Below, piece after piece: positions 38,601-47,118 of a stretch of DNA of 48,329 bases (the stretch's first letter is position 1; the number at the start of each line of letters is the position of its first letter). Origin of the DNA: an uncultured Woeseiaceae bacterium (GTDB taxonomy: Bacteria; Pseudomonadota; Gammaproteobacteria; Steroidobacterales; Woeseiaceae); contig CAMYOJ010000006.1 in NCBI GenBank assembly GCA_947259985.1, forward strand, positions 88,613 through 136,941, written 5' to 3'. Made by a program: the position numbers and the translations under genes. The notes under the pieces are model-generated. The model did not search any database. It saw only the letters and a program-made list of their open reading frames with translations, and had not been told where the DNA came from.

Positions 38601-39692
38601 TCAGGCGTCGATGCGAATCTGCCCGTTGCGAACGAACGGTGTCTTGACGATCCGAACATTCAGCAATTTACCCCTGACCTCGACCCGGGCACGGTCGTAG
38701 TCACCCGCAGGGACACGCGCGAGCGCGATTGAGCGCCCGATCGTCGGCGAAAAGCCGCCGCTCGTTATTTCGCCGTCGCCGACGCCCTCCACGACGACTT
38801 TCTGGTGATTGCGAAGCACGCCTTTGTCTTCCAGTAGCAGACCGACGAAGCGTTGTCTGTCCGGGGAGTTACGTAATGCCTCGAGCGGCGCCCGGCCGAT
38901 GAAGTCGCGATCGTCGGGCTCCCAGGCAATCGTCCAGCCGAGGCCGGCCTCGAGCGGCGATACGGTCTCGTCCATGTCCGAGCCGTACAGGTTCATGGCA
39001 GCCTCGAGCCGCAATGTGTCGCGAGCGCCCAGACCGCATGGCGTGACGCCGGCGGCGAGCAGCCGGTCCCATGTCTTGCCCGCATTGGCCGCGGGCATAA
39101 CGATTTCCCAGCCGTCCTCACCCGTGTAGCCTGTGCGCGCAACGAACACGTTGCCCGCCTGCAGGCCATTAAACGGCTTGAGCGCCATCGCGGCATCGCG
39201 CCATTCCCCGTCGATGCACGGGGCTGCCAGTTCGCGCGCTTCGGGTCCCTGCACGGCGAGCATCGCAAGTTCGGCCCGTTCGAGGACATCCACGTCGAAG
39301 GCGCCCGCCTGCTCGCGGATCCACTTGAGGTCTTTCTCCCGGGTCGCCGCGTTGACGATGAGCCGATACCCGGTATCGGCAATGAAGTAGATAATCAGAT
39401 CGTCGATCACGCCGCCGTCGGGATTGAGCATGCAGGTATACAGCGCCTTGCCGTAGTCCTTGAGCTTGGCGACGTCGTTGGCGACCAGGTAGCGCAGGAA
39501 TTCGCTGACGCGCTCGCCACCCAGATCGACGATCGTCATGTGGGAAACGTCGAACATGCCGGCGTGTCGCCGCACGGCGTGGTGCTCTTCTTTCTGCGAT
39601 CCGTAGTGCAGCGGCATGTCCCAGCCACCGAAATCGACGATGCGAGCGCCGGCCTCAACGTGATTGTCGTATAGCGGAGTCTTGGAACCCAT
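38601..39692 (-). CDS. gcvT: Aminomethyltransferase (glycine cleavage system T protein)
   Basis: The 363-residue enzyme moves the methylene carbon to tetrahydrofolate, giving 5,10-methylene-THF and ammonia. Conserved elements include [43 protein letters not shown] and GLGWTI. It is the first gene of gcvT-gcvH-gcvPA-tpx-gcvPB and its ATG is 29 bases downstream of the T-tract of the riboswitch terminator. The product feeds ThyA and MetF, both also encoded in this window. Confidence 0.97.
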   Translation of the reverse strand: MGSKTPLYDNHVEAGARIVDFGGWDMPLHYGSQKEEHHAVRRHAGMFDVSHMTIVDLGGERVSEFLRYLVANDVAKLKDYGKALYTCMLNPDGGVIDDLIIYFIADTGYRLIVNAATREKDLKWIREQAGAFDVDVLERAELAMLAVQGPEARELAAPCIDGEWRDAAMALKPFNGLQAGNVFVARTGYTGEDGWEIVMPAANAGKTWDRLLAAGVTPCGLGARDTLRLEAAMNLYGSDMDETVSPLEAGLGWTIAWEPDDRDFIGRAPLEALRNSPDRQRFVGLLLEDKGVLRNHQKVVVEGVGDGEITSGGFSPTIGRSIALARVPAGDYDRARVEVRGKLLNVRIVKTPFVRNGQIRIDA

Positions 39693-39720
39693 GATGTCAG
39701 CCCGTATCGATTATTGGCGC

Positions 39721-39761
39721 AAAAAAAAAACGGGGCGGCAGACTTTACAGCCTGCCGCCCC
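39721..39761 (-). terminator. Intrinsic terminator in the gcv leader (riboswitch expression platform)
   Basis: On the minus strand GGGGCGGCAG and CTGCCGCCCC form a perfect 10-bp GC-rich stem (39752-39761 with 39732-39741) with a 10-base loop, followed after one G by ten Ts (39730-39721). It lies between the glycine aptamers and gcvT. The first G of the stem (39761) is also the last base of the P1 helix of aptamer 2, so glycine binding should compete with terminator formation. Confidence 0.92.
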
Positions 39762-39948
39762 TCTGTCCTTTGCAACCTGAGAGATCAATGGCTGCGGTGC
39801 GCCTGCCACATACCCCTTCGGTGGGCCTTTTCGGCCGCTCTCCAGAGCTGATCAGCGTACACAGTCCTTTTGCCTGAGCGTTTCCGAGCGTGTTGCGCCT
39901 TCGGCGCCCCGATTAAACGGGGTCTCTTCTGTGCAGGCTATCGATCAG
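39761..39948 (-). promoter_or_regulatory. Tandem glycine riboswitch (two aptamers) controlling the gcv operon
   Basis: Two aptamers are visible on the minus strand. Aptamer 1 (about 39934-39860) has GAAGAGACC, GCCGAAGG and CTCAGGCAAAAGGACTG, closed by CACAG/CTGTG. Aptamer 2 (about 39847-39761) has CTGGAGAGC, ACCGAAGGGG, CTCTCAGG and AAAGGACAGAGG, closed by CUCUG/CAGAG. The leader CUGAUC (39948-39943) can pair with the linker GAUCAG (39853-39848), matching the P0 leader-linker interaction known for full-length tandem switches. The element ends in an intrinsic terminator before gcvT, so it should turn the operon on when glycine is abundant. Confidence 0.93.
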
Positions 39949-39956
39949 TGCCGGCA

Positions 39957-39986
39957 ATCATAGCCAATGCTCCGTGCGGTTGCCAG
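39957..39986 (-). promoter_or_regulatory. Candidate promoter of the riboswitch-gcv operon
   Basis: On the minus strand CTGGCA (39986-39981, 4/6 to the -35 consensus) and TATGAT (39962-39957, 5/6 to the -10) are spaced by 18 bases. The predicted start, about 39950, falls two bases before the P0 strand of the riboswitch, which strengthens the assignment. The region 39949-40036 also must contain the promoter of the divergent DUF885 gene, for which I see no clear elements. Confidence 0.55.
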
Positions 39987-40036
39987 CCGCGGCGGGTCCG
40001 GTAACAATGCGCCGGTCGCTGAATCAGGAACCTCGA

Positions 40037-41788
40037 ATGAAAGCACTGGGAATAGCGCTGCTCACACTGTCGGCACTCGTTGATGGGGTCGCCCGGGCCG
40101 ATACGGCCACGGACTTCCAGGCCCTGCTCGATGAGCACTGGGAATGGCAACTGGCGGCCTCGCCTGTGCGCGCCTCGATGCTCGGCGACCGCCGCTACAA
40201 CCGCGAATGGGCGGATAGCAGCCTTGATGCCATCGAAACGCGCCATCGCGAGACGCGCGAGTTCCTGCGGCGTGTCTATGCAATCGATCGCAGTACCCTG
40301 CCTGAGCCCGGGCAGCTCAACTACGAGCTATTCCGGCGCCAGCTGCAGGACGACGTCGATGAGCACCAGTTCCAGGGCTACCTGCTGCCGTTTTCGCACC
40401 AGGGCGGTGTCCAGAGCCTGCAGAATATGACGAGTCAGCTCAGGCTGACGACGGTCCGGGACTATGAAGACTGGCTCGCGCGCCTCGCAAAAATCGACTT
40501 GCTCATCGACCAGCGGATCGATCTCGCCGAAGCGGGCCGCAAGGCGGGACTGACGGCGCCCCGGGTGCTCATGGAGCGCATCCCACCCCAGATCGCGCTG
40601 CAACTCGTCGACAACGCCGACGAGAGCCCCTTCTATGGCGTCTTCGAGAAGCTGCCCGATACGATCGCGCCGGAAGACCAGGAACGCCTGCGGACTGAGG
40701 CCGTCGAGACCATCGAAAATACCGTGCTGCCCGCTTACAGGAAGCTCGATCGTTACTTCACGCAGAAGTACCTTCCCGCCTGCCGCGAGAGCATTGGCCT
40801 GTCCGTCTTGCCGAACGGCAGCGCGTGGTACGAGCATCGCGCGCGTTCATATACGACGACTCGCATGACACCGGATGACATCCACCGCCTCGGGCTCGAG
40901 GAAGTCAAACGCATCCGCGGCGAGATGCAGGCGATCATCGCGGAGGTCGAATTCGACGGCAGTTTCGAGGAGTTCCTGGCCTTTCTCAGGAGCGACCCGC
41001 AGTTCTACTACGAGGACCCTGAAGAACTGCTCGAGGCATATCGGGCTACCAGCAAGCGTATCGACCCTGAACTCGTGAAGCTGTTTGGCGTGCTGCCGCG
41101 CATGCCCTACGGCGTGACGCCGATTCCCGATTCCATCGCGCCGCACACGACCACTGCGTATTACTCGCGGCCGGCGGCCGACGGCAGCCGCGCGGGCACC
41201 TATTGGGTGAACCTCTACAAGCCCGAGGTGCGTCCCAAGTACGAGATCGAAGTACTGACGGTTCACGAGGCAATGCCGGGCCATCATCTGCAAGTCGCAT
41301 TACAGCAGGAACTCGGCGAAGTGCCGATGTTCCGGCGCTTCCAGGGATTTACGGCATTCGTCGAGGGGTGGGGGCTTTACAGTGAACGGCTTGGCTACGA
41401 CCTGGGATTGTACAAGGACGCTTATTCACGATTCGGACAGCTTACCTATGACATGTGGCGCGCCGTACGCCTCGTTGTCGACACAGGCATGCATTACAAG
41501 GGCTGGACGCGCCAGCAGGCCATCGATTTCTTCAAGGACAACGCGGCCAAGACCGAGCATGACATCGTCAACGAGATCGATCGCTACATAGACTGGCCGG
41601 GCCAGGCGCTCGCTTACAAAGTCGGACAGCTAAAGATACTGACCTTACGCGAACGTGCGGAACTGGAGCTCGGCGACGACTTCGACATTCGTGCGTTTCA
41701 CGACGAACTGCTCGGCGGCGGTGCGTTGCCGCTCGACATACTCGAGCGGCGCATGGACGCATGGCTCGCGACTTATCGCGACGAGTAA
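40037..41788 (+). CDS. DUF885 family putative metallopeptidase
   Basis: The 583-residue protein has a signal peptide (MKALGIALLTLSALVDGVARA as one hydrophobic segment, cleavage after ARA) and the DUF885 domain. A zinc-binding-like HEAMPGHH motif near residue 410 and the downstream FVEGWGLYSERL resemble the HExxH...E arrangement of M3/M32-type carboxypeptidases, so a periplasmic peptidase role is likely, though the family has few characterised members. AGGA precedes the ATG; an earlier in-frame start at 39974 would put the signal peptide inside the chain. It overlaps the convergent GST gene by 16 bases. Confidence 0.88.
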   Translation: MKALGIALLTLSALVDGVARADTATDFQALLDEHWEWQLAASPVRASMLGDRRYNREWADSSLDAIETRHRETREFLRRVYAIDRSTLPEPGQLNYELFRRQLQDDVDEHQFQGYLLPFSHQGGVQSLQNMTSQLRLTTVRDYEDWLARLAKIDLLIDQRIDLAEAGRKAGLTAPRVLMERIPPQIALQLVDNADESPFYGVFEKLPDTIAPEDQERLRTEAVETIENTVLPAYRKLDRYFTQKYLPACRESIGLSVLPNGSAWYEHRARSYTTTRMTPDDIHRLGLEEVKRIRGEMQAIIAEVEFDGSFEEFLAFLRSDPQFYYEDPEELLEAYRATSKRIDPELVKLFGVLPRMPYGVTPIPDSIAPHTTTAYYSRPAADGSRAGTYWVNLYKPEVRPKYEIEVLTVHEAMPGHHLQVALQQELGEVPMFRRFQGFTAFVEGWGLYSERLGYDLGLYKDAYSRFGQLTYDMWRAVRLVVDTGMHYKGWTRQQAIDFFKDNAAKTEHDIVNEIDRYIDWPGQALAYKVGQLKILTLRERAELELGDDFDIRAFHDELLGGGALPLDILERRMDAWLATYRDE

Positions 41789-42384
41789 TAGGCGACAACG
41801 ACCGGATCGGATTCTACGCGTTGCTGATGTGCGACGAGACCCGGAGCGAGCCGTTCCACGAGGTCCGTCGGCACATGCTCGAGGCTGCCGCTGCGAAGCC
41901 AGCGCGTCTGCCCGTACGCCTTGAGGTCGGCCATGGTCAGTCGGTTATCGGCAAAGTAATCGCCACCGCGCTCCAGTAGCGTACCGAGACCCTTCACGTA
42001 CACGGAGAGCCAACCGTCGACGATCTTCTCGCGAGCCGCCTTGAGTTCGTCGCCCTCTAGTCCGAAGGTCGGCACAACGCAATGCAACATGTCTTCGAGC
42101 GCGCCCAGCGCTTCATCGCAGTAGAGTGCCTGCAGGTCGTCTTCCGGGTACAGGCCCGCCATCTTGCCGATATAGCGGCTCAGGGCATTGGACTGGGTAA
42201 CCGGGACGCCATCAATCTCGAGCACAGGTAAGGCGTTGAACGGCGTGGTGCCGCGCATCTCGCCGAACTCGGCGAACGAAAGACGCTCGTCCTCAAATTC
42301 TATGCCCGCTGCGTGAAAAGCGATGCGGACAGGTTCGGCACGGCCGCCATCGAAATCGAAATAGGTCAGTTTGTAGTTTGTCAT
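41773..42384 (-). CDS. Glutathione S-transferase family protein (sigma-like)
   Basis: The 203-residue protein begins YKLTYFDFDGGRAEPVRIAF, the thioredoxin-fold domain of sigma-class GSTs; the tyrosine in LTYF is the probable glutathione-activating residue. LPVLEIDGVPVTQSNALSRYI contains the cis-proline and the glutathione gamma-glutamyl site (TQSNA). An all-helical C-terminal domain follows. The ATG at 42384 is chosen over further upstream in-frame codons that lack family similarity. Likely detoxification or isomerase function in the cytoplasm. It is the last gene of the 47059-41773 run. Confidence 0.88.
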   Translation of the reverse strand: MTNYKLTYFDFDGGRAEPVRIAFHAAGIEFEDERLSFAEFGEMRGTTPFNALPVLEIDGVPVTQSNALSRYIGKMAGLYPEDDLQALYCDEALGALEDMLHCVVPTFGLEGDELKAAREKIVDGWLSVYVKGLGTLLERGGDYFADNRLTMADLKAYGQTRWLRSGSLEHVPTDLVERLAPGLVAHQQRVESDPVVVAYYSSR

Positions 42385-42422
42385 GTGTTGTCTCGTCATC
42401 CGAATCATCGATCGTGTCGAGT

Positions 42423-43025
42423 CTATCCCGTCAGGCAACCGAGTTTCAGCATTTCCTCGCGGCATTGCGATGCGTCGATAAATGCGATCGTCCTGATACC
42501 GAGCTGCGAGGCCGCAACGAGGTTTTCATGCGTATCGTCGATGAATACCGTATCGGAAGCCTGCAACCGATACTCGTCCAGCAAGTGCTCGTATATCTCC
42601 CTTTCCGGCTTCATCTTGTTGATACGACAGGAGATGACGGCGCCCTCGAACAGGTGCCAGACGTCGTGCGATGTTTCCAGGTGCGTGATCGACGGAAGCT
42701 GCATGTTTGAAAGCACATACAGGCGGTTGCCCGCATGCTTCGCCTCGCGAATCAGTTCGAACGCACCGGGAATCGGCGTGAGGCTCCCGGGCACTGCGCC
42801 GAACAGTCGCTCTATGTCTTCCCTGGGCAGACCGGTCCGTGACATGCCCCGTACGACGGCGTCATCGAGCTCGAGCGTTCCGCGGTCCAGGGTGACCCAG
42901 TCCTCGTGTCCGAAGATCCCTGCCTTCACCCGACTCTGAATTTCCGGATCCTGGAAGACTCGGCGAACAAGTGCATCCGGGTCCCAGCGGAATACGACGC
43001 CGCCGAGGTCGAAGACGACATTCAC
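42423..43025 (-). CDS. HAD-superfamily hydrolase (subfamily IA, YihX-like)
   Basis: The 200-residue protein shows HAD motifs in order: VVFDLGGVVF (motif I with nucleophilic Asp; the second Asp is Gly, as in YihX-like members), VLSNM (motif II), KPEREIYEHLL (motif III Lys) and DTVFIDDTHENLVAA (motif IV). Members are small phosphatases, often acting on sugar phosphates such as alpha-glucose-1-phosphate; the substrate here is unknown. It starts four bases after the upstream gene, so the two are co-translated. Confidence 0.88.
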   Translation of the reverse strand: MNVVFDLGGVVFRWDPDALVRRVFQDPEIQSRVKAGIFGHEDWVTLDRGTLELDDAVVRGMSRTGLPREDIERLFGAVPGSLTPIPGAFELIREAKHAGNRLYVLSNMQLPSITHLETSHDVWHLFEGAVISCRINKMKPEREIYEHLLDEYRLQASDTVFIDDTHENLVAASQLGIRTIAFIDASQCREEMLKLGCLTG

Positions 43026-43029
43026 AGGC

Positions 43030-43788
43030 TTAGCCGTACTTCCTTTCGTGCGCGTCGAGCTTTCGCGATACGAGATTCAGCGCAGTTAGGATGCGCTCGT
43101 GCAGCGACCGGCTACCCATTCTGTCTGCGGTCAATGCGCTCGTATGGGCAGCGCACAGGTTTTCGGCGTCTCGCCAGGTCTCTGCCAATTCTGTCGCCCA
43201 GGCGCGAAAATCCGCCGCGGCCCCTCCTCGTTTCTCCAGCGCTTGCGTAAGCGTTGGATGAAAGCTGACTCGCCGCAACGGAAATCGCATAAACATCAGC
43301 GTGTCGTCGACATGGATGGTTTTTGAGGACCGGTGATAGGCCAGCACCGACGAGAAGTGCACATGCTCATTACTGGTCACCAGTTGCACGCCGCGCGGCA
43401 CTGAGAAATCGAAATCCTGCGAATACTTGTCGTGCAGCTCCGCATGTTCCGTCCGCAATGCTTCCCAGGGCAGATCGGGCATGCGCTCGGCGTGACGTTC
43501 GGTGCCATAGAGTCTTGCATGCGGGAAATCGCGGTGCATGTTCGCGCAGTGCAGTGTATGGAACGGGTGCAGGTTGATAATCGCCTCAACAGCGCGGCCG
43601 TTTTCGGTCAGCTGCAGGACCTCGCTTTTCACGTCGTCTTGCAACGTGTACGAGTCGAGAAATACATACTTGCCATTCGACAAACGAACCAGCGACGCCT
43701 GCGTCCCGATATCGATGAAACCCAGGACGCGGAACGACCCCCGGATGTTACGGAAGTCGTCCGCTATCGGGAGGATCTCGTCAGACAC
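43030..43788 (-). CDS. Metallo-beta-lactamase-like protein, probably lacking full metal site
   Basis: The 252-residue protein has the strand pattern of the metallo-beta-lactamase fold: QASLVRLSNGKYVFLDSY, then IINLHPFHTLHCANMHRDFPHARLYG (in parts: LHPFHTLHC and HARLYG), and IHVDDTLM. The canonical HxHxDH is replaced by HPFHTLHC, so metal-dependent hydrolysis is uncertain. It resembles DUF4336-type proteins, but I do not recognise a named family with confidence. The start is GTG at 43788, one base after the BNR gene. Function unknown. Confidence 0.7.
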   Translation of the reverse strand: MSDEILPIADDFRNIRGSFRVLGFIDIGTQASLVRLSNGKYVFLDSYTLQDDVKSEVLQLTENGRAVEAIINLHPFHTLHCANMHRDFPHARLYGTERHAERMPDLPWEALRTEHAELHDKYSQDFDFSVPRGVQLVTSNEHVHFSSVLAYHRSSKTIHVDDTLMFMRFPLRRVSFHPTLTQALEKRGGAAADFRAWATELAETWRDAENLCAAHTSALTADRMGSRSLHERILTALNLVSRKLDAHERKYG

Positions 43789-43789
43789 G

Positions 43790-46700
43790 CTAGTCCGTTG
43801 ACCAGTCGGGAATCCGTCCCGGCGTCCACGGAGCGCCCTTGACGTCGATTGCTTTCTCGAGCGCCGTGAGGTCCCGTTCGACGGTTTTCAGGGAAGCCAG
43901 TGCCGCCGTAAATTCGGTCGCAGCCACCTGGAAAGACTCTTCGAACAGACCGCCGACCGGCGACTGGGAGAACGCGAGGATGCCGTAGATCCTGCCCGCT
44001 CTTTGAGCGATGGACATCGGCACGGGCTCATTGCGCCCACCGATCGTGGCATCACCGTTCACTGCAACGCTGACGTCCGCGAGCCGGCCCGCGATGCCAT
44101 TGAGTCTCGACCGCTCTGCGTCGCTGGCCGCCGGCGTCTGCACGAGCGCGGCCCGCACGTAGGCGATGCGGTTTTCAAGCTCGGCGATCGCGTTACTGGC
44201 GCCCGCCACGGCGCGCTGCAGGTTGGCCGCCTTGAGCTGGAAGTCCTGCAATGCCCTGCGGTCGCTCGTGATCTCGGGGCTGTTCGCCAACGCCTTGACC
44301 GTGAATCTCTGCGCATCGCCAACTTCGCTCAGGACACCCTCTCTCTCGACGGCCAGGCGCGCCGTGTACTCTCCGGGCAGAGCCAGCGGACCGACTGGCG
44401 GTTGCTCCCAGTATGGACGTTCGCCCTGCTCTTCGAGATTGATCGGATCGGGCGCGGGAAGGCGCAAATCCCATGCGCTGCGGTGCAGACCCTTGCCGGC
44501 ATCGCCGGCGACCTGCCGCACCAGATTGCCACCCGCATCCCGAACCATCACGTGAACGGCCGGCGCGACTTCGCGATCCTCAGCGCGCACCTCATCCCAG
44601 GCTGGATACAGCGTATCGCCACCCTCTTTCTCAATCTCGATCTCTTTCTCGCGACGCTGCGCCTTGCGGGACTTGATGCCATCCTTCAGGTAGTAAGTGA
44701 ACACGGCGCCGTACGGCGGGTTGGGCGTGTTGAAAAACTCCGCGCCCATCGAGCCCTTTTCGCGGCCGTCCCAAAGGTCGCCTTCGATGTACAACCACGG
44801 GTCGCGAACCGGGAAGAGCTGCTCGCTGGCGAGCGCCGACTGCTTCGTGCGCAGCGCGCTGTAGTCGTCGAGGATATAGATGCCACGACCGAAGGTGCCG
44901 ACGACGAGGTCGTTCTCGCGCTGCTGAATCTCGATGTCGCGTACGGCGATCGTCGGGAAGTTGTTCTTGAGCTGGCTCCAGTTATCACCGCCGTCCTGGC
45001 TCACGAACAGGCCGAACTCGGTGCCGACGAACAGCAAGTCGGGATCGACGTGATCCTCGACGATCGAGTGCGCTGATCCACGCTCGGGCAGGTTGCCCGC
45101 GATCGACTTCCAGCTGCGGCCGCCATTCTCGGTTTTCATGACGTATGGCTTGTAGTCACCGCGCTTGTGATTGTCGAATACCGCGTAGGCGACATTCGTG
45201 TCATGCGATGAGGCCAGCACATCGTCGATGTATGTCATGTCCGGCACGCCACTGAATCGCTCGACACGTCGCCAGTTGGCGCCCCCGTCCTCGGTGATAT
45301 TGATAACGCCGTCATCGGTACTGACGTAAATGAGTCCTTCCTTGAGCGGACTCTCACTGATCATGATCGCGCTGCCGTAGATCGACGTGGAGTCGTTCTT
45401 GGCGATCGTATCGATTCCCCAGACACGGCCCATGACTTCGAGCTGGTTGCGATCGAGCTGGCGCGTCAGGTCGGGGCTGATCTTCTCCCAGGTATCGCCT
45501 CGGTCATCCGAGCGGAACAGGTATTCAGCCGCGTAGTAAAGGCGCGTGGAGCTGTGCGGGCTGATGATCAGCGGTGTGTTCCAGTTCCACTTGTAGTTAT
45601 TCTCGCCGCTCTTGGGCTGCGGCGTGATGTAAACGCGTTCCTGCGTGCGGCGATCATAGCGCGCGAGTCCGCCATACTGGTACTGCGGATAGATAATGTT
45701 CGGATCCGTAGGATCGATCTGCGGCTCGTAGCCATCGCCGCTCAGCACCATTTTCCAGTCGGAATTGGTGACGCCGTGAATGACCGTCGTCCGTGACGGC
45801 GCGCACAGCGAGTTGTTGTCCTGTGTGCCGCCGCAGACGTTGTAGAAAGGCGCCTCGTTGTCGGGCTGGATACGGTAGAACTGCGTTATCGACAGGTTGC
45901 GCACATGCCGCCACGTGTCGCCGCGATCGTAACTCTCGTAAATACCGCCATCGCCGCCGATGTAGAGATGCTCCGTATTCGTCGGGTCGATCCAGAGAGC
46001 GTGATCATCGACGTGGCGCCACTGATTTGAAATCGGCGCAAAGGTCTTGCCGCCATCTTCCGATTTCATCGTAAAGGTGTTCAGCGAGTAAACACGCTCC
46101 GCGTCGTGCGGATCGACGACGAGCTCGTTGTAATACTGCGGGCTCGTGGTCATGTAGGAAGAGCGCTTGCTCCAGTTGTTGCCGAAGTCGGTGCTCCGGT
46201 ACACACCCTTCTCTTCATCGTTCGCTTCGATGATGGCGTAGATCATGTCGGGATCCGACGATGCGCCGGCAAGCCCGATGCGCCCCATATGATCGGACGG
46301 GAGTCCTGCCGTGATCTTTTCCCAGGTCTTGCCACCGTCGCTCGTCTTGTGGATCGCGCTGCCCGGCCCGCCATTGATCAGCACCCAGACATGGCGACGG
46401 CGCTGGTAGCTCGACGCAACGATGACGTCAGGATTGCGCGGATCGACGACAAACTCGTTGATACCCGTGTGCTCATCGATATCGAGGATCCGATCCCAGG
46501 ACGATCCGCCGTCGGTCGTGCGATACAGGCCGCGGTCACCACCGTCGCTCCACAACGGCCCCTGCGCGGCCACGAGCACGTCGTCCGAATTCTCCGGGTT
46601 GATCCAGATCTGGCTGATGTGCCCCGAGTCTTTCAGGCCGACGTTCTTCCAGCTCACCCCGCCGTCGATCGACTTGTAGACGCCGTCGCCGTACGCGACG

Positions 46701-47059
46701 CTTCGCTGAGCGTTGTTTTCCCCGGTGCCGACCCAGATCGTCTTGGAGTCGTTCGGGTCGAGCTCGACGACACCGATCGCGTAGGAACCTTCGTTGTCGA
46801 ATAACGGCGTCCAGGTAGTGCCACCGTTATCGGTCTTCCAGAGGTTGCCCGACGCGACCCCAACCAGGAATTCATGGTCGCCGCCCGGGTAAAACGCGAA
46901 ATCCGAAATACGCCCCGACGTGATCGCCGGCCCGATCGGGCGCAGCGGGATGTCGGCAAGAGGATTGCCTTCTTCGTCGGCTGCTTTTGCGACCAAGGGT
47001 GAAATGGCAAGTACGCTGCAGATACTGGCAGCGATGACAAAACGCGATAAAGCGGTCAT
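43790..47059 (-). CDS. Large BNR/VPS10-like beta-propeller repeat protein, exported
   Basis: The 1089-residue protein has a signal peptide (cleavage after VAKA) and at least ten BNR/Asp-box repeats of the form S/T-x-D-G-G-x-x-W, for example TDNGGTTW, SIDGGVSW, TTDGGSSW, TSDGGKTW, SDDRGDTW, TENGGRSW and SQDGGDNW, covering about residues 50-740. The C-terminal part (about 800-1089) has a FlgD-like or Ig-like beta segment and a helical stretch rich in Ala and Leu. Such proteins are often named glycosyl hydrolase or sialidase-like, but no catalytic residues are evident here; a binding or scaffold role in the periplasm or outside the cell is equally likely. A GGGG site precedes the ATG. It starts the GST-containing run. 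Confidence 0.9.
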   Translation of the reverse strand: MTALSRFVIAASICSVLAISPLVAKAADEEGNPLADIPLRPIGPAITSGRISDFAFYPGGDHEFLVGVASGNLWKTDNGGTTWTPLFDNEGSYAIGVVELDPNDSKTIWVGTGENNAQRSVAYGDGVYKSIDGGVSWKNVGLKDSGHISQIWINPENSDDVLVAAQGPLWSDGGDRGLYRTTDGGSSWDRILDIDEHTGINEFVVDPRNPDVIVASSYQRRRHVWVLINGGPGSAIHKTSDGGKTWEKITAGLPSDHMGRIGLAGASSDPDMIYAIIEANDEEKGVYRSTDFGNNWSKRSSYMTTSPQYYNELVVDPHDAERVYSLNTFTMKSEDGGKTFAPISNQWRHVDDHALWIDPTNTEHLYIGGDGGIYESYDRGDTWRHVRNLSITQFYRIQPDNEAPFYNVCGGTQDNNSLCAPSRTTVIHGVTNSDWKMVLSGDGYEPQIDPTDPNIIYPQYQYGGLARYDRRTQERVYITPQPKSGENNYKWNWNTPLIISPHSSTRLYYAAEYLFRSDDRGDTWEKISPDLTRQLDRNQLEVMGRVWGIDTIAKNDSTSIYGSAIMISESPLKEGLIYVSTDDGVINITEDGGANWRRVERFSGVPDMTYIDDVLASSHDTNVAYAVFDNHKRGDYKPYVMKTENGGRSWKSIAGNLPERGSAHSIVEDHVDPDLLFVGTEFGLFVSQDGGDNWSQLKNNFPTIAVRDIEIQQRENDLVVGTFGRGIYILDDYSALRTKQSALASEQLFPVRDPWLYIEGDLWDGREKGSMGAEFFNTPNPPYGAVFTYYLKDGIKSRKAQRREKEIEIEKEGGDTLYPAWDEVRAEDREVAPAVHVMVRDAGGNLVRQVAGDAGKGLHRSAWDLRLPAPDPINLEEQGERPYWEQPPVGPLALPGEYTARLAVEREGVLSEVGDAQRFTVKALANSPEITSDRRALQDFQLKAANLQRAVAGASNAIAELENRIAYVRAALVQTPAASDAERSRLNGIAGRLADVSVAVNGDATIGGRNEPVPMSIAQRAGRIYGILAFSQSPVGGLFEESFQVAATEFTAALASLKTVERDLTALEKAIDVKGAPWTPGRIPDWSTD

Positions 47060-47118
47060 TGGAATCCCCGTGTTCTGTTGTTACTTTCGGCGCCCTGAAA
47101 CGCCGGAGACAGAGCCTA

